A DNA stretch of 56,181 nt, taken from assembly GCF_001895925.1 (NCBI RefSeq), contig NZ_MPPI01000030.1:1-56181 (forward strand). The letters run 5' to 3'. Under the pieces are notes generated by a model. That model worked only from the letters and a program-made list of their open reading frames with translations, was not told the DNA's origin and did not search any database. The position numbers and the translations under genes are program-made. This stretch comes from Phormidesmis priestleyi ULC007 (GTDB lineage: Bacteria > Cyanobacteriota > Cyanobacteriia > Leptolyngbyales > Leptolyngbyaceae). This document shows, one piece after another, positions 16,207-25,226 of the stretch (positions within the stretch are counted from its first letter, which is position 1; each line of letters begins with the position of its first letter).

Positions 16207-17100
16207 ATGGTGACTTCTGCTTCTCCCGCGATCGACAATAAAACCTGGATATGGAAAGGCTTTAAGATTGCTTACCAGGCTCAAGGCAGCGAAGGGCCTG
16301 CCGTCGTTCTGATTCATGGTTTTGGGGCCTCGTTTTATCACTGGCGCAAAAATACGCCAGAGTTAGCAAAAACTTGCCGAGTCTATGCGCTTGATTTAAT
16401 TGGGTTTGGTAAATCAGAAAAGCCTGTGCCGATCGAGCAAGTTGACTATACGTTTGAAACGTGGGGACAGCAGATTGCAGATTTTTGTCGTGAAGTTGTG
16501 GGTGAATCAGCGTTTTTGGTCGGAAACTCGATCGGGTGTATTGCCGTGATGCAGGCTGCCGTCGATCACCCAGAAATCGCACGAGGATTGGCGTTAATCA
16601 ACTGTTCGTTGAGATTGCTGCACGATCGTAAGCGCATTGGGCAACCCTGGTTCAAACGGGTGGGTGCGCCCGTCTTGCAAGGAATTCTCAAGCGAAAATG
16701 GGTGGGCGATCTGTTTTTTAAGCAACTTGCACAGCCCAAGACGGTGCGTAATATTTTGCTGAAAGCTTATGGACGATCGGAAGCCGTCACCGATGAGCTA
16801 GTCGAGTTATTGATGGGAGCCGCCCGCGATCAGGGTGCAGCAGCCGTTTTTGTCGCATTCACAGGCTATTCTCAAGGGCCGTTGCCAGAAGATTTATTCC
16901 CAAAGTTGCCTTGCCCAGCAATTATTTTGTGGGGAGCAAAAGACCCGTGGGAACCGATCGAGCTTGGTAAAGCCTTTGCAAACTATCCTCAAGTCGAGAA
17001 ATTTATTCCGTTAGAAGGGGTGGGTCATTGTCCCCAAGACGAAGCGCCAGAACTCGTTAACCCGATTTTACAAGAATGGATTTTGTCACATTCAAGCTAG
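16207..17100 (+). CDS. Alpha/beta-fold hydrolase
   Basis: A protein of 297 residues. The fold markers are VVLIHGFGASFYHWRKN (oxyanion HG), the nucleophile elbow VGNSIGC (serine), an acid in ILWGAKDPWEP and the histidine in LEGVGHCPQDEAPE. The cap domain lies at residues 140-210. The GNSIG elbow recalls chlorophyll- or pheophytin-type esterases of cyanobacteria and plants, but the substrate cannot be read from sequence. Its stop overlaps the stop of the convergent pyrE by four bases. Confidence 0.85.
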   Translation: MVTSASPAIDNKTWIWKGFKIAYQAQGSEGPAVVLIHGFGASFYHWRKNTPELAKTCRVYALDLIGFGKSEKPVPIEQVDYTFETWGQQIADFCREVVGESAFLVGNSIGCIAVMQAAVDHPEIARGLALINCSLRLLHDRKRIGQPWFKRVGAPVLQGILKRKWVGDLFFKQLAQPKTVRNILLKAYGRSEAVTDELVELLMGAARDQGAAAVFVAFTGYSQGPLPEDLFPKLPCPAIILWGAKDPWEPIELGKAFANYPQVEKFIPLEGVGHCPQDEAPELVNPILQEWILSHSS

Positions 17101-17711
17101 GCGTGGAGTTCCTGCCAGCGTTTTTGCAGATCTTGAATCGTGAAAACGGCTTGAAACTTTACACCTACTTTCTCGTAGAATTCTGCGCCGCCTTGCTGGC
17201 GATCAACCAGCGTAATCACTTCTTCAACCTGATAGCCTGCTTCTCGCAGCCGATCGACCGCTTTCATCGCCGATTGCCCCGTCGTCACTACATCTTCTAA
17301 CACCACAACCGGGCTACCCTCTGGCAAAGTCAGACCCTCAATATAAGCCTGAGTGCCATGCCCTTTAACTTCTTTGCGAACGATCAACGCTGCCAGCGAT
17401 CGCCCCTCATAAGCTGCGACCACACTAGCAGCAGTCACGATCGGGTCTGCGCCCAAGGTCAAGCCAGCCACCGCCACGGTTTCAGGTGAAATGTAGGGCA
17501 ACAAAATTCGTCCGACTGCCAAACCGCCTTGAGGGTGCAGCGTCACCTGTTTGCCATTGATGTAATAGGTGCTTTTCTGACCCGAAGAGAGCAAAAAATC
17601 GCCTTCTCGATAGGCGACTTCACAAAATAGATCCAATAACGCTTGACGAAGAGCAGGCAACTCTGCGATCGCCCAAGGAAAGTTTGCAGAAGATTGGGAC
17701 AGATTTGTCAT
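17097..17711 (-). CDS. pyrE: Orotate phosphoribosyltransferase
   Basis: A protein of 204 residues with a full PRPP-binding motif, VVVLEDVVTTGQSAMKAV. YYINGKQVTLHPQGG and LTLGADPIVTAASVVA match the OPRTase substrate loops. It makes OMP from orotate and PRPP. The ATG at 17711 is the natural start. It converges with the hydrolase gene and shares a few bases at the 3' ends, so antisense reading is possible there. Confidence 0.94.
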   Translation of the reverse strand: MTNLSQSSANFPWAIAELPALRQALLDLFCEVAYREGDFLLSSGQKSTYYINGKQVTLHPQGGLAVGRILLPYISPETVAVAGLTLGADPIVTAASVVAAYEGRSLAALIVRKEVKGHGTQAYIEGLTLPEGSPVVVLEDVVTTGQSAMKAVDRLREAGYQVEEVITLVDRQQGGAEFYEKVGVKFQAVFTIQDLQKRWQELHA

Positions 17712-17830
17712 AGGTAGGGCAAACTAGAGTTATTAATTATTGAGAAGATAGCGTTGCGAACCAGGTCAAGACTCTGGTTTTAAACATCAATCCAAAGTTA
17801 AACTTTAGCGGAATAGTGGAGACAAATTCT

Positions 17831-18223
17831 ATGGATGTGAGGTCAAAGAGTGTGTTGAGCCTAATGGCTCTAGCGGCTGCTTCTACAGTTTCTACGGCAG
17901 CCATGGCTCAAGAAAAACCTGTAGCGACGTTTAAGCCTCTTGTAAGCATTCCCGATGCGGTCGATCGGGCGTTTTTTGGGTCGGCTGAAAGTTTTCAGGA
18001 TGTCGGACGACAGACCGGAGCGCTGATTGGGGTGCCTAAATTTCCAGAGAATGCGATCGCTCGTGATGCCGCTCACGTTCATCGGATCTATCGAGATCTG
18101 CTATATCAGCAAGTCTCTAGCGGCCCGATTATTCGCACGGTAGATTTGCCAAACCCTTACAACACATCAATTTTGACCCTTCCTAAAACCAATGTCAGCA
18201 ACCGCGTGATCGGCTCTGAGTGA
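17831..18223 (+). CDS. Small secreted hypothetical protein
   Basis: A protein of 130 residues. Residues 1-27 form a signal peptide (KSVLSLMALAAASTVSTAAMAQ, cleavage near AMA-Q). The mature part contains FFGSAESFQDVGRQTG and FPENAIARDAAHVHRIYRDLL, which I have seen only in cyanobacterial proteins without a function. I chose ATG 17831, preceded by GGAGA at about 9 bases; a GTG at 17816 would give five extra residues. It probably acts in the periplasm or outer envelope. Confidence 0.72.
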   Translation: MDVRSKSVLSLMALAAASTVSTAAMAQEKPVATFKPLVSIPDAVDRAFFGSAESFQDVGRQTGALIGVPKFPENAIARDAAHVHRIYRDLLYQQVSSGPIIRTVDLPNPYNTSILTLPKTNVSNRVIGSE

Positions 18224-18248
18224 GTGTTTGAGCGGTAAATCTCACCAA

Positions 18249-18322
18249 TGCGCCGTGCTGGAATCGAACCAGCCTGAAGGCGAATTATGAGTTCGCTACC
18301 TCCCCAATCGGTCAACGGCGCA
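18249..18322 (-). tRNA. tRNA-Met (CAT), elongator type
   Basis: A 74-nt cloverleaf on the minus strand: acceptor stem TGCGCCG/CGGCGCA, anticodon stem GCGAA/TTCGC with loop CTCATAA, and the T arm GGCTGGTTCGATTCCAGC. The anticodon CAT with a normal T-A first pair and no GGG/CCC anticodon stem argues against the initiator. An Ile2 tRNA (modified CAT) cannot be fully excluded. CCA is not encoded. Confidence 0.93.
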
Positions 18323-18463
18323 GACGGGTTTGTGTAACATTTTAGCTTGAGTTTCGCGGTTGTCTCTCAGCCGCGATATTTTTTTTTAATAGCGGGTGTT
18401 CTCGATCGTGTTTAGCGAATACAATTCAGGTCAAACCGCATTCACTTATCTTGATCACGATCG

Positions 18464-19120
18464 ATGCGAATTAATTCTACAGTTGCCCTCACCTTTATTT
18501 TGCTGACCTTGATGTTTGGTGCAGGCATTGTGACAGGGGCTTGGGGGTTTGCGATCGGACGAGAAGCCCTGAAGGGAATTACGCAGCCCGATGCCCGCCC
18601 CACTAACAAAGTGGGCAAGAAAAATGGCTCGACCCGAACCTCAGACGCGCTAGTGGTTTTGCAAGAAGATGACATTATCAAGAAGGTGAAGACGCGCTTG
18701 AATGGAAATGCAAAGTCGGCAACTGCCAGCATTGCCCCGCCCAAACCAGAGCCAGAGAAACAGGTGACTAATTCTGCCAAGTTTCCGATCGTCAGTCAAG
18801 ACAAGGGTGTGACCGTAGAAGTGAGCGGCGTGCGGCGGCGGGGAGACTCAGTGGTGTTTGATGTCTCGATGAAAAACGAGGGCAGCCAATCGGTTAAATT
18901 TCTCTACAGCTTTTTAAACATCACGGATGAACAGGGACGAGTGCTCAGTGCCGACACCGATGGTTTGCCAACCGAGTTGCCGCCCAATAATCAGAAATTT
19001 ACTGGAACGGTTTCGCTTTCGACCGCCTTGCTTGACAAAGCCCAAAAAATCTCGATCCAGCTAACCGACTACCCTGATCAAAAGCTCCAACTGCGGATGG
19101 CTGACATCCCAGTCAAGTAA
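18464..19120 (+). CDS. Membrane-anchored hypothetical protein
   Basis: A protein of 218 residues. One membrane helix (residues 7-30, VALTFILLTLMFGAGIVTGAWGF) is followed by a low-complexity charged linker and a C-terminal beta domain (VTVEVSGVRRRGDSVVFDVSMKNEGSQSVKFLYSFLNITDEQGR), which resembles DUF4352-like immunoglobulin folds. It likely lies on the periplasmic side. It is followed after 80 bp by the CNNM/HlyC-type transporter gene on the same strand; a shared transcript is possible. Confidence 0.7.
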   Translation: MRINSTVALTFILLTLMFGAGIVTGAWGFAIGREALKGITQPDARPTNKVGKKNGSTRTSDALVVLQEDDIIKKVKTRLNGNAKSATASIAPPKPEPEKQVTNSAKFPIVSQDKGVTVEVSGVRRRGDSVVFDVSMKNEGSQSVKFLYSFLNITDEQGRVLSADTDGLPTELPPNNQKFTGTVSLSTALLDKAQKISIQLTDYPDQKLQLRMADIPVK

Positions 19121-19201
19121 GCGCAAACTAGCAAGATTCGGAACGCCATCTAATTTTTCTGATTGCCCTCGCGGTGCATTGTTTATTGGTTTTCTTCGCA
19201 A

Positions 19202-20668
19202 ATGATTGCCCCTTTTGCGGTCGGTTTGGTGTCGAGTGTTCCTCAAAGTCTGAGTTGGACTGAGGTGGCGCTAAGGTTTTTGTCGGTTTTGCTGCTAATC
19301 ACGATTAATGCGTTTTTTGTGACAGCAGAATTTGCGATCGTCTCCGTGCGGCGATCGCGGATCAATCAACTGGTTGACGCGGGAGACGTTCAAGCTCGAA
19401 CCGTGCAGAATTTGCAGCGCAGTATCGATCGGGTACTGTCTACGACTCAGCTAGGCATCACACTGTCGAGTTTGGCGCTGGGCTGGATCGGCGAAAGCAC
19501 GATGGCAGTCATCGTCGCAAGCTGGATTGCTCAGTTGCCGTTTTCGCCCGCGGTCGTGCAAACGCTCTCGCACTCGCTGGCGATTCCCCTCGCGTTTTTG
19601 CTGATTGCCTATTTGCAAATCGTGTTGGGTGAACTGTGCCCCAAGGCGGTGGCGATGCTCTACGCGGAGGAGATCGCTCGATTTTTGGGCCCGTTTAGTT
19701 TGGCGATCGCTCGATTTTTTAACCCATTTATCTGGGTTCTCAATCAGTCTACGCGCTTGCTGCTGCGGCTGATCGGCATCCAATATACCGGGCAGGAGTG
19801 GTATAACCAGGTGACTCCTGAAGAGTTGCAGCTTATTATCTCGACTTCTAGCGAATCGACGGGGTTAGAAGCTGAAGAACGCGAGATTTTGAGTAATGTC
19901 TTTGAGTTTGGAGATGTTCCGGCAACTGATGTCATGATCCAGCGTCCGAGTATGACGACGCTGTGGGTGGATGCCACAGTTCGAGATTTGCTAGAAGAAG
20001 TGGCTCACTCTGGGCATTCTCGCTACCCAGTCATTGGCGACTCGCTGGATGATGTCTGCGGCATGATTCACTTTAAGGAGCTTGCAGAACCGTTAGTGCA
20101 GGGAACATTGACCTTAGACAGCCCGATTAAGTCGTGGATTCATCCGGCTCGATTTGTGCCTGAATATACGCCCTTAGGAGAACTGCTGACTTTGATGCAG
20201 CGATCGCGAATGCACATGGTTGTCGTGGTCGATGAGTTTGGTGGCACTGCGGGGTTAGTCACGATTCAAGACATTATCAGTCAAATTATTGGAGACAGCC
20301 CTGAACCGCAGGGTGATGGAGAACTTTCGATTCAGATTTTAGACGAAAACACCTTCCTAATTCAGGCGCAGACGAATTTAGAAGAAGTGAATGAAGAACT
20401 GAATCTAGACTTTCCCCTGGCGGAAGAGTATCAGACGATCGGCGGTTTTTTATTTTATCAATGGCAAAAGATTCCGGGGCCGGGAGAAACGCTGCAATAT
20501 GGCAACTGTGAGTTGACGGTGATTTCTGCTGAAGGGCCGCGATTGCATCAAATTCAAGTGCGGCGGATTGAACCCTCAGATGGGACTCGGTCGCGCGATC
20601 AAAAACCCTCAAACCAAATCGAAACGAGCGTCAGAGAGTCGCGTCGAAGATTAGATGAATCACTCTAA
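19202..20668 (+). CDS. CNNM/HlyC-CorC family transporter (DUF21-CBS)
   Basis: A protein of 488 residues. It has a DUF21 membrane domain ([63 protein letters not shown]), a tandem CBS pair ([37 protein letters not shown]) and a C-terminal CorC_HlyC domain ([20 protein letters not shown]). These proteins are linked to Mg2+ or Co2+ efflux. I chose ATG 19202; the frame extends 13 codons to a TTG. The C-terminal tail is charged. Confidence 0.9.
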   Translation: MIAPFAVGLVSSVPQSLSWTEVALRFLSVLLLITINAFFVTAEFAIVSVRRSRINQLVDAGDVQARTVQNLQRSIDRVLSTTQLGITLSSLALGWIGESTMAVIVASWIAQLPFSPAVVQTLSHSLAIPLAFLLIAYLQIVLGELCPKAVAMLYAEEIARFLGPFSLAIARFFNPFIWVLNQSTRLLLRLIGIQYTGQEWYNQVTPEELQLIISTSSESTGLEAEEREILSNVFEFGDVPATDVMIQRPSMTTLWVDATVRDLLEEVAHSGHSRYPVIGDSLDDVCGMIHFKELAEPLVQGTLTLDSPIKSWIHPARFVPEYTPLGELLTLMQRSRMHMVVVVDEFGGTAGLVTIQDIISQIIGDSPEPQGDGELSIQILDENTFLIQAQTNLEEVNEELNLDFPLAEEYQTIGGFLFYQWQKIPGPGETLQYGNCELTVISAEGPRLHQIQVRRIEPSDGTRSRDQKPSNQIETSVRESRRRLDESL

Positions 20669-20691
20669 AAAGATCCGTCATTAGAGCGTCT

Positions 20692-21429
20692 TTAAGTGCC
20701 CTCAAACCAAGCGACCCCCGCAAACAATAAAAACAAAATGCCTCCTAATTGGGTGACAGTTCGTTCTGAGATGCGACCAGCAATAAGTTTGCCACCGATC
20801 ACGGCGATCGCGGCACAAATCGTGTGTCCAGCAATCGCGCCCAACGTCACCCCAACGGGATTGTGAGCAGCAGCCAGCGCGATCGTAGCGAACTGAGTGC
20901 GATCGCCCCACTCACCCACAAAAACCAGCCCAAACGCTTCTAAACAAATCGCAAAGGGCGTTTTCTTTTTGAGCTTGACTTCGGCTTGAGAGATGGCGGC
21001 GATCGCGTCTCGCTCTGCATCAGAAGCACACTCAAGATAGTCGTCATCGGCGGCTAGGGTGCGATCGCTGCATTCAGGCCGCATTTGATGAGCGTCGTAG
21101 AGCAGCTTGATGCCAAACGCGACAAACAGCACGATCGCAGCGTAATGAGTCAAGTCTCTGGGCAGCAGTGACACGACCCGTCCTAAACTAACAGACAAGA
21201 TGGTCATTGCAGCAAGCGCAAGTACAGCCCCGGCAAACACATAGCGGCGACGGTGACGCATCGCTAAACACATGGCGATAAAAAACGTCTTGTCGCCCAA
21301 CTCAGAGACGGTAATGAGTAATAAACCCGCAGTAAAGGCAGTTAACACGCTCTCAAGCTCCCCAGAATCAACAGTGTAGAGATTTTCTGAGTGGGCTTGA
21401 TGAGGGTGCAACGACTCCACCAAGCTCAC
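20692..21429 (-). CDS. UPF0016/GDT1 family Mn2+ exporter
   Basis: A protein of up to 245 residues with six membrane helices in two repeats. Both signature motifs are present: VSELGDKTFF and VGEWGDRTQF, the E-x-G-D-(K/R)-T motif that binds the cation. Cyanobacterial members export Mn2+ from the cytoplasm or into the thylakoid lumen. The start is uncertain: GTG 21429 gives a 28-residue extension, and another GTG before LTAFTAGLLLITV gives the usual length. The Mn2+-sensing riboswitch directly upstream supports the manganese role. Confidence 0.9.
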   Translation of the reverse strand: MSLVESLHPHQAHSENLYTVDSGELESVLTAFTAGLLLITVSELGDKTFFIAMCLAMRHRRRYVFAGAVLALAAMTILSVSLGRVVSLLPRDLTHYAAIVLFVAFGIKLLYDAHQMRPECSDRTLAADDDYLECASDAERDAIAAISQAEVKLKKKTPFAICLEAFGLVFVGEWGDRTQFATIALAAAHNPVGVTLGAIAGHTICAAIAVIGGKLIAGRISERTVTQLGGILFLLFAGVAWFEGT

Positions 21430-21439
21430 ATCAGATGTG

Positions 21440-21618
21440 AACTCAGTGAAGGTCTCGCTTGCAAACTGGGTTTCAGGTTCGGGAAGAGTGAGCTTGTCTG
21501 CTCAATTCTTTGATCCCTAATCTCTGACCCATATTTGTCACTTGAACCAGGCTCATCACCAGTATGTTGATTCAAGTGGGCTGGTGTTTGTTGACCAGCA
21601 GCTACTCCCCTTCAAACT
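21440..21618 (-). promoter_or_regulatory. yybP-ykoY manganese riboswitch
   Basis: On the minus strand, AGGGGAGTAGC (about 21611-21601) and GCGAGACCTTCACTGAG (21458-21442) are the two conserved parts of the Mn2+ aptamer. Between them is a stem, ACTTGAA paired with TTCAAGT, with CATACTGG in the second conserved loop position. A TATAAT box (21630-21625) puts the transcript start just before the aptamer. It ends about 12 nt before the long-form GTG of the Mn2+ exporter gene. Confidence 0.85.
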
Positions 21619-21829
21619 GATGTAATTATACTTGTCTTTGGGGAGATGCGCGATCGAAGTTCCGCTTTTTTAGAGCGATCTATGCAAATCTGGGGGGATC
21701 TGTGGAAGCCTTCCGTCTATCGATCGGTTTTAGAATAATAGGCAGAAACGTTCAGCCCAACAACAGTTATACTGCTGGCGTTTTAGTTGGGGCAGCATTT
21801 GAAGCTTATCTGTTGAGGAAGCCTGAATC

Positions 21830-22327
21830 ATGGATGTAGAAATTGTTCCTTGCTCCGTTGAACACCTTGAAAAGTTGATTGAGGGCGCAGATGCTTTTCT
21901 AAAAGCTTACGGGCTTCAAGTGGTCGATGGGTATATGCCTTTTGAAGGGGCACTTCAATACATTTTGAACCAGATGCAAGGTTCGCAAATTTGGCATCCT
22001 TGGCTACCGTATCTGTTTCTTTTTCGTCCTGACCAGGCGTTGGTTGGGCTTGGAGGCTTCAAATCAGTTCCAGATTCTAAGCGCACCATTGAGATTGGTT
22101 ACTCTGTCGCCCCAAATTATCAGGGCAGAGGGTTTGCAACTTCTGCGGCACGTCAGCTGATTGAGATAGCGTTTGGGTCAAAGTTAGTGGACTGTGTTTG
22201 CGCTCACACACTGGCAGAACATAATGCATCGACTAGAGTATTGAAGAAGTGCGGGATGACCAAAGGATCAGAGACTATCGATCCTGATGTTGGAAATCTG
22301 TGGAGGTGGGAGATTAGCGCCGTATAA
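21830..22327 (+). CDS. GNAT-family acetyltransferase, probable integron cassette gene
   Basis: A protein of 165 residues of the RimJ/RimL-like type: LVGLGGFKSVPDSKRTIEIGYSVAP, the acetyl-CoA loop NYQGRGFATSAARQL and HNASTRVLKKCGM. Acetyltransferases are frequent integron cargo. The TAA stop overlaps the first box of an attC-like site, GTATAAC (22322-22328), as is normal in cassettes. This suggests the gene was once inserted as a cassette far from intI. A GTTATAC at 21766-21772 may mark the other border. The substrate is unknown. Confidence 0.82.
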   Translation: MDVEIVPCSVEHLEKLIEGADAFLKAYGLQVVDGYMPFEGALQYILNQMQGSQIWHPWLPYLFLFRPDQALVGLGGFKSVPDSKRTIEIGYSVAPNYQGRGFATSAARQLIEIAFGSKLVDCVCAHTLAEHNASTRVLKKCGMTKGSETIDPDVGNLWRWEISAV

Positions 22328-22409
22328 CAACCGTGGGGCAACGGACAGTAGGGAAGATCTTGGCGCTGAGTTCGAGGTTGCTTACCGCCGATGATCACTA
22401 ACGTTAGAT
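22322..22409 (+). other. Solitary attC-like site (88 bp)
   Basis: It opens with GTATAACAAC and ends with TAACGTTAGATCG, the same boxes as sites A and B. Inside, GCAACGGAC and AGATCTTGGC align with site C and site B. The 12/13-nt arms pair poorly, so it may be decayed. Length and box order agree with the array sites, and its sense is that of the GNAT gene. Confidence 0.65.
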
Positions 22410-22513
22410 CGTTAATTCCCGAAATCTGGTTGACTTCTCGGATGTAGTCTTCGATCGCAGGGTTAACTAGAAACAATTGCTAAAATGAGCAGCAGATGGT
22501 GTGACTAATCAAA

Positions 22514-22702
22514 ATGCCCACTGCTTCTCAACTGGCGAGTCTGTATCGGATCGGATATCAATTGACGTTTACGATGCTTCAACCCGTACATCTAATTTGC
22601 GTTGATATGCGAACTCGCAATGTGTACGTCCTCGCTGGATCTGACGAAGAGCTTGAGTTCCAAATTTTGCCCAACGGAGCGTTATCTGATGAGCCAGACT
22701 GA
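22514..22702 (+). CDS. DUF6888-like small protein
   Basis: A protein of 62 residues. It resembles cyanobacterial DUF6888 proteins by size and by the ending NVYVLAGSDEELEFQILPNGAL. It is predicted to be a small alpha/beta protein without a signal. The stop overlaps the start of the next gene by 14 bp. Such coupled pairs of small cyanobacterial proteins (DUF6888 with DUF6887) recur in many genomes; a toxin-antitoxin-like role is possible but unproven. Confidence 0.6.
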   Translation: MPTASQLASLYRIGYQLTFTMLQPVHLICVDMRTRNVYVLAGSDEELEFQILPNGALSDEPD

Positions 22703-22940
22703 TTATGATGCAATGTCTGACGCTGAATTGAAACAGTATTTTCTCAAGCATCGGGGAGATAAAGCCGCTTTTCAAGCCTATTTAGACAGAATTAATCAGC
22801 GTCCGCGCAGGATTATTGCGAGTCCCGATGACCCTGATTTCGATGAAAAAGTTCAAACGGCGATTCGGCAAAAGCTAGAAGCGGCTAAAAGCGGCAGGAG
22901 TCAGCAGCCTCCCCATGATGCATTGGAGCCGACCGATTAA
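22689..22940 (+). CDS. DUF6887-like small protein
   Basis: A protein of 83 residues. It opens with MSQTDYDAMSDAELKQYFLKHR and continues GDKAAFQAYLDRINQRPRRIIASPDDPDFDEKVQTAI, the form of DUF6887 proteins, which pair with DUF6888. ATG 22689 lies in the end of the upstream gene, so the two are coupled. The frame runs upstream to 22602, but that part overlaps the partner. The C-terminal tail is probably disordered. The role is not known. Confidence 0.65.
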   Translation: MSQTDYDAMSDAELKQYFLKHRGDKAAFQAYLDRINQRPRRIIASPDDPDFDEKVQTAIRQKLEAAKSGRSQQPPHDALEPTD

Positions 22941-22948
22941 AGTTTTTC

Positions 22949-23047
22949 CTAAGCGGCGCATCCTAGTGTTGAGACGGCGGCGATCGCACCCATCAAAATT
23001 CCTAAAATCTGGTTGACTTCTCGGATGTAGTATTCGATCGCGTTAAT
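22949..23047 (-). pseudogene. Short remnant behind sdhA
   Basis: An open frame without ATG (ATT first) reads INAIEYYIREVNQILGILMG and ends GCAA. It carries one copy of the 37-bp repeat. I think it is the tail of a lost gene, though AAAGGA upstream leaves a small chance that it is a real 32-residue peptide. Confidence 0.3.
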
Positions 23048-23063
23048 ACGAACCGTTTTTCCT

Positions 23064-24788
23064 TTAATATTTGCGTTCTTGTGGCTCAAACATGTTAACA
23101 ACAACGGGCACATAGTCGAGATCGATGCCAGCCGGAGAGTAGTAGGCGAGTGTGTGCTTGAGAAAGTTTCGATCGTCTCGCTGTGAGAAGTCTTCGCGGA
23201 AGTGTGAGCCTCGGCTCTCTTGTCGGCTGAGGGCAGACGTGAGGATCATGTCACCCACAACGAGCAGACTTCTTAGCTCCAAGGCTTCTGTGATTTCAGT
23301 GTTCCAGAGTGTGCCTTTGTCGTCGAGCCGAATTTGCGTGTATTTCTGCTGGATTTCTTTGAGCTTCGCCAGTCCGGTTCGCATCACTTCTTCCGTTCTA
23401 AAAACGCCGCAGTGGTCAGTCATGCAGTCTTGATAGGCTTGGCGAATTTCGGCGATGCGATACTGTCCGGGCTGGTCGAGGAGGGTCTGAATTTGAGTTT
23501 CAGTTTCGGTGATGTAGCGATCGCCATCCACCTCTGGCAATTTACGGGTTTGGATATATTGCGCGATCGCCGCACCCGTTCTGCGCCCATAAACCACGCA
23601 CTCTAAAAGCGAATTGCTGCCCAGCCGATTTGCTCCATGCACTGACACACACGCCGCTTCTCCTGCTGCGAAGAATCCTTCGACTAGATCATTCGCACTG
23701 CTTCTCACCCGCCCGTCAGTGTTGACCGGAATGCCGCCCATTGAGTAGTGAACTGTGGGACGAATCGCCATCGGCTGCGTCACCGCATCAATGCCTAAAA
23801 AACGATGGGCTTCTTCCCAGCAGAAGGGCAGGCGGCTCATGATCTTTTCTTTCCCCATGTGGCGCAAGTCTAAATAGACAAACGAACCGCCCTTTGTGCC
23901 GTCGAGATTGACTCCTCGACCTGCGCGAACTTCGTAGGTGATGGCGCGGGAGGTGATATCGCGGGGGGCAAGCTCCATGCGAGAAGGGGCGTAGGTTGCC
24001 ATGAAGCGATCGCCCTCGCTGTTAATCAAATAAGCTCCTTCTCCGCGCACGGCTTCGGAGATCAAAACGCCGACGGGCAATCCGGTCGGGTGAAACTGCA
24101 CAAACTCCATGTCTTCGAGGGGCAAACCTGCCATAGCGGTCATGGCTAACCCGTCACCCGTCGAGGCGTAATCGTTAGAGGTGGTGTTATAAACGCGACC
24201 ATAGCCGCCTGTGGCAAACATCACGGCTTTTGCTCTGACAACTTCCAGCGTTCCGTCTTGGATGTTTCGCATGACGATGCCTTTTGCCTGTCCTTCTTCG
24301 AGAATCAGGCGGGTGACATACCATTCTTCGTAGACTTTAACGCCGTGTTTCATCAAGTTGCAGATTAGCTCGTGCAAAATGGCGTGTCCGGTTTTGTCGG
24401 CGGCATAACAGGTGCGGTTGTGGGAGTGTCCGCCAAACGCGCGTTGAGCGATTCTGCCATCAGGGAGGCGAGAGAACAAGACTCCCATGTGTTCTAAGTC
24501 GATCACAACATCTGCCGCTTCTTGAGTCAGAATGGCAACCGCATCTTGATCAGCAAGATAATCTGAACCCTTGACCGTATCGAAGGCGTGAGCTTCCCAT
24601 GTGTCAGTTGCATCCACATTCTTGAGGGTTGCTGCCATGCCGCCCTGTGCTGCAACCGAGTGCGATCGAATCGGGTGAGTTTTTGCGACTAAGCCGACGC
24701 TGAGACTGGGGTTTGTGCGAACAATTTCTAAAGCAGCACGAGAACCTGCTAATCCGCCGCCAACGATGATTACGTCGTGATCGATCAT
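23064..24788 (-). CDS. sdhA: Succinate dehydrogenase/fumarate reductase flavoprotein subunit
   Basis: A protein of 574 residues. Seen: the FAD dinucleotide fold [28 protein letters not shown], the histidine that binds FAD ([10 protein letters not shown]), FHPTGLP, the active-site arginine segment ARDITSRAI-type ([10 protein letters not shown]), HYSMGGIPV and [16 protein letters not shown]. It oxidises succinate and feeds the plastoquinone pool. No sdhB lies beside it, as is usual in cyanobacteria where the subunits are dispersed. A REP-like palindrome follows upstream of its start. Confidence 0.93.
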   Translation of the reverse strand: MIDHDVIIVGGGLAGSRAALEIVRTNPSLSVGLVAKTHPIRSHSVAAQGGMAATLKNVDATDTWEAHAFDTVKGSDYLADQDAVAILTQEAADVVIDLEHMGVLFSRLPDGRIAQRAFGGHSHNRTCYAADKTGHAILHELICNLMKHGVKVYEEWYVTRLILEEGQAKGIVMRNIQDGTLEVVRAKAVMFATGGYGRVYNTTSNDYASTGDGLAMTAMAGLPLEDMEFVQFHPTGLPVGVLISEAVRGEGAYLINSEGDRFMATYAPSRMELAPRDITSRAITYEVRAGRGVNLDGTKGGSFVYLDLRHMGKEKIMSRLPFCWEEAHRFLGIDAVTQPMAIRPTVHYSMGGIPVNTDGRVRSSANDLVEGFFAAGEAACVSVHGANRLGSNSLLECVVYGRRTGAAIAQYIQTRKLPEVDGDRYITETETQIQTLLDQPGQYRIAEIRQAYQDCMTDHCGVFRTEEVMRTGLAKLKEIQQKYTQIRLDDKGTLWNTEITEALELRSLLVVGDMILTSALSRQESRGSHFREDFSQRDDRNFLKHTLAYYSPAGIDLDYVPVVVNMFEPQERKY

Positions 24789-24857
24789 GATGAAGGGTAA
24801 AAAGTGAAACGCTAAAAGTCGAATATCCTGGAGGTAGATTACGCGATGTGCGAAGAA

Positions 24858-24944
24858 CCCTCACCCCCAACCCCTCTCCTACGGGAGAGGGGGCTTTCAA
24901 TCAATCTCTGGTTCCCTCTCTTTGGGGAGAGGGCTAGGGTGAGG
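24858..24944. repeat. REP-like palindromic repeat
   Basis: CCCTCACCC and CCCCTCTCC at the left are mirrored by GGAGAGGG and GGGTGAGG at the right. Inside is a hairpin, CTCTCC-TACG-GGAGAG. This sort of G/C-rich dispersed repeat is common in cyanobacteria. The remaining 280 bp up to 25226 show no gene. Confidence 0.7.
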
Positions 24945-25226
24945 CATGCTTTTGGGCGGTTTTAGGAAAGTCGTACATCGCGTTAGATTCTAAATCTACC
25001 CTTAATTTAAACAAAGTTGGTTCAGATTCTTTTAGTCCAGTCTTGCAGAATCTTATATCTCATGTAGCGATCGCCCTATACGGCACAGCATGCTCCTAAC
25101 GACCCACGTTGAAAACTCTCTTTCTTAAAGTAGATAGAGAAGCATAGCCATTCACATTACTCTGCTCTTATTCGTCAGTTTCTCAAACTCTGCTTTGCAG
25201 TTTTAACTGATTTTGCAAAAGACAAT

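Larger units (their letters stand above)
22422..23041. repeat. 37-bp direct repeat flanking the DUF6888/DUF6887 pair
   Basis: Copies at 22422-22458 and 23005-23041 match in 36 of 37 bases, in the same orientation and 583 bp apart. Both encode the same peptide on the minus strand (IREVNQI). They bracket the two small overlapping genes at 22514-22940. Confidence 0.8.

Noticed and set aside
18249-18322. Initiator tRNA-fMet
   Set aside because: The first pair is T-A and the anticodon stem lacks the three G-C pairs of initiators.
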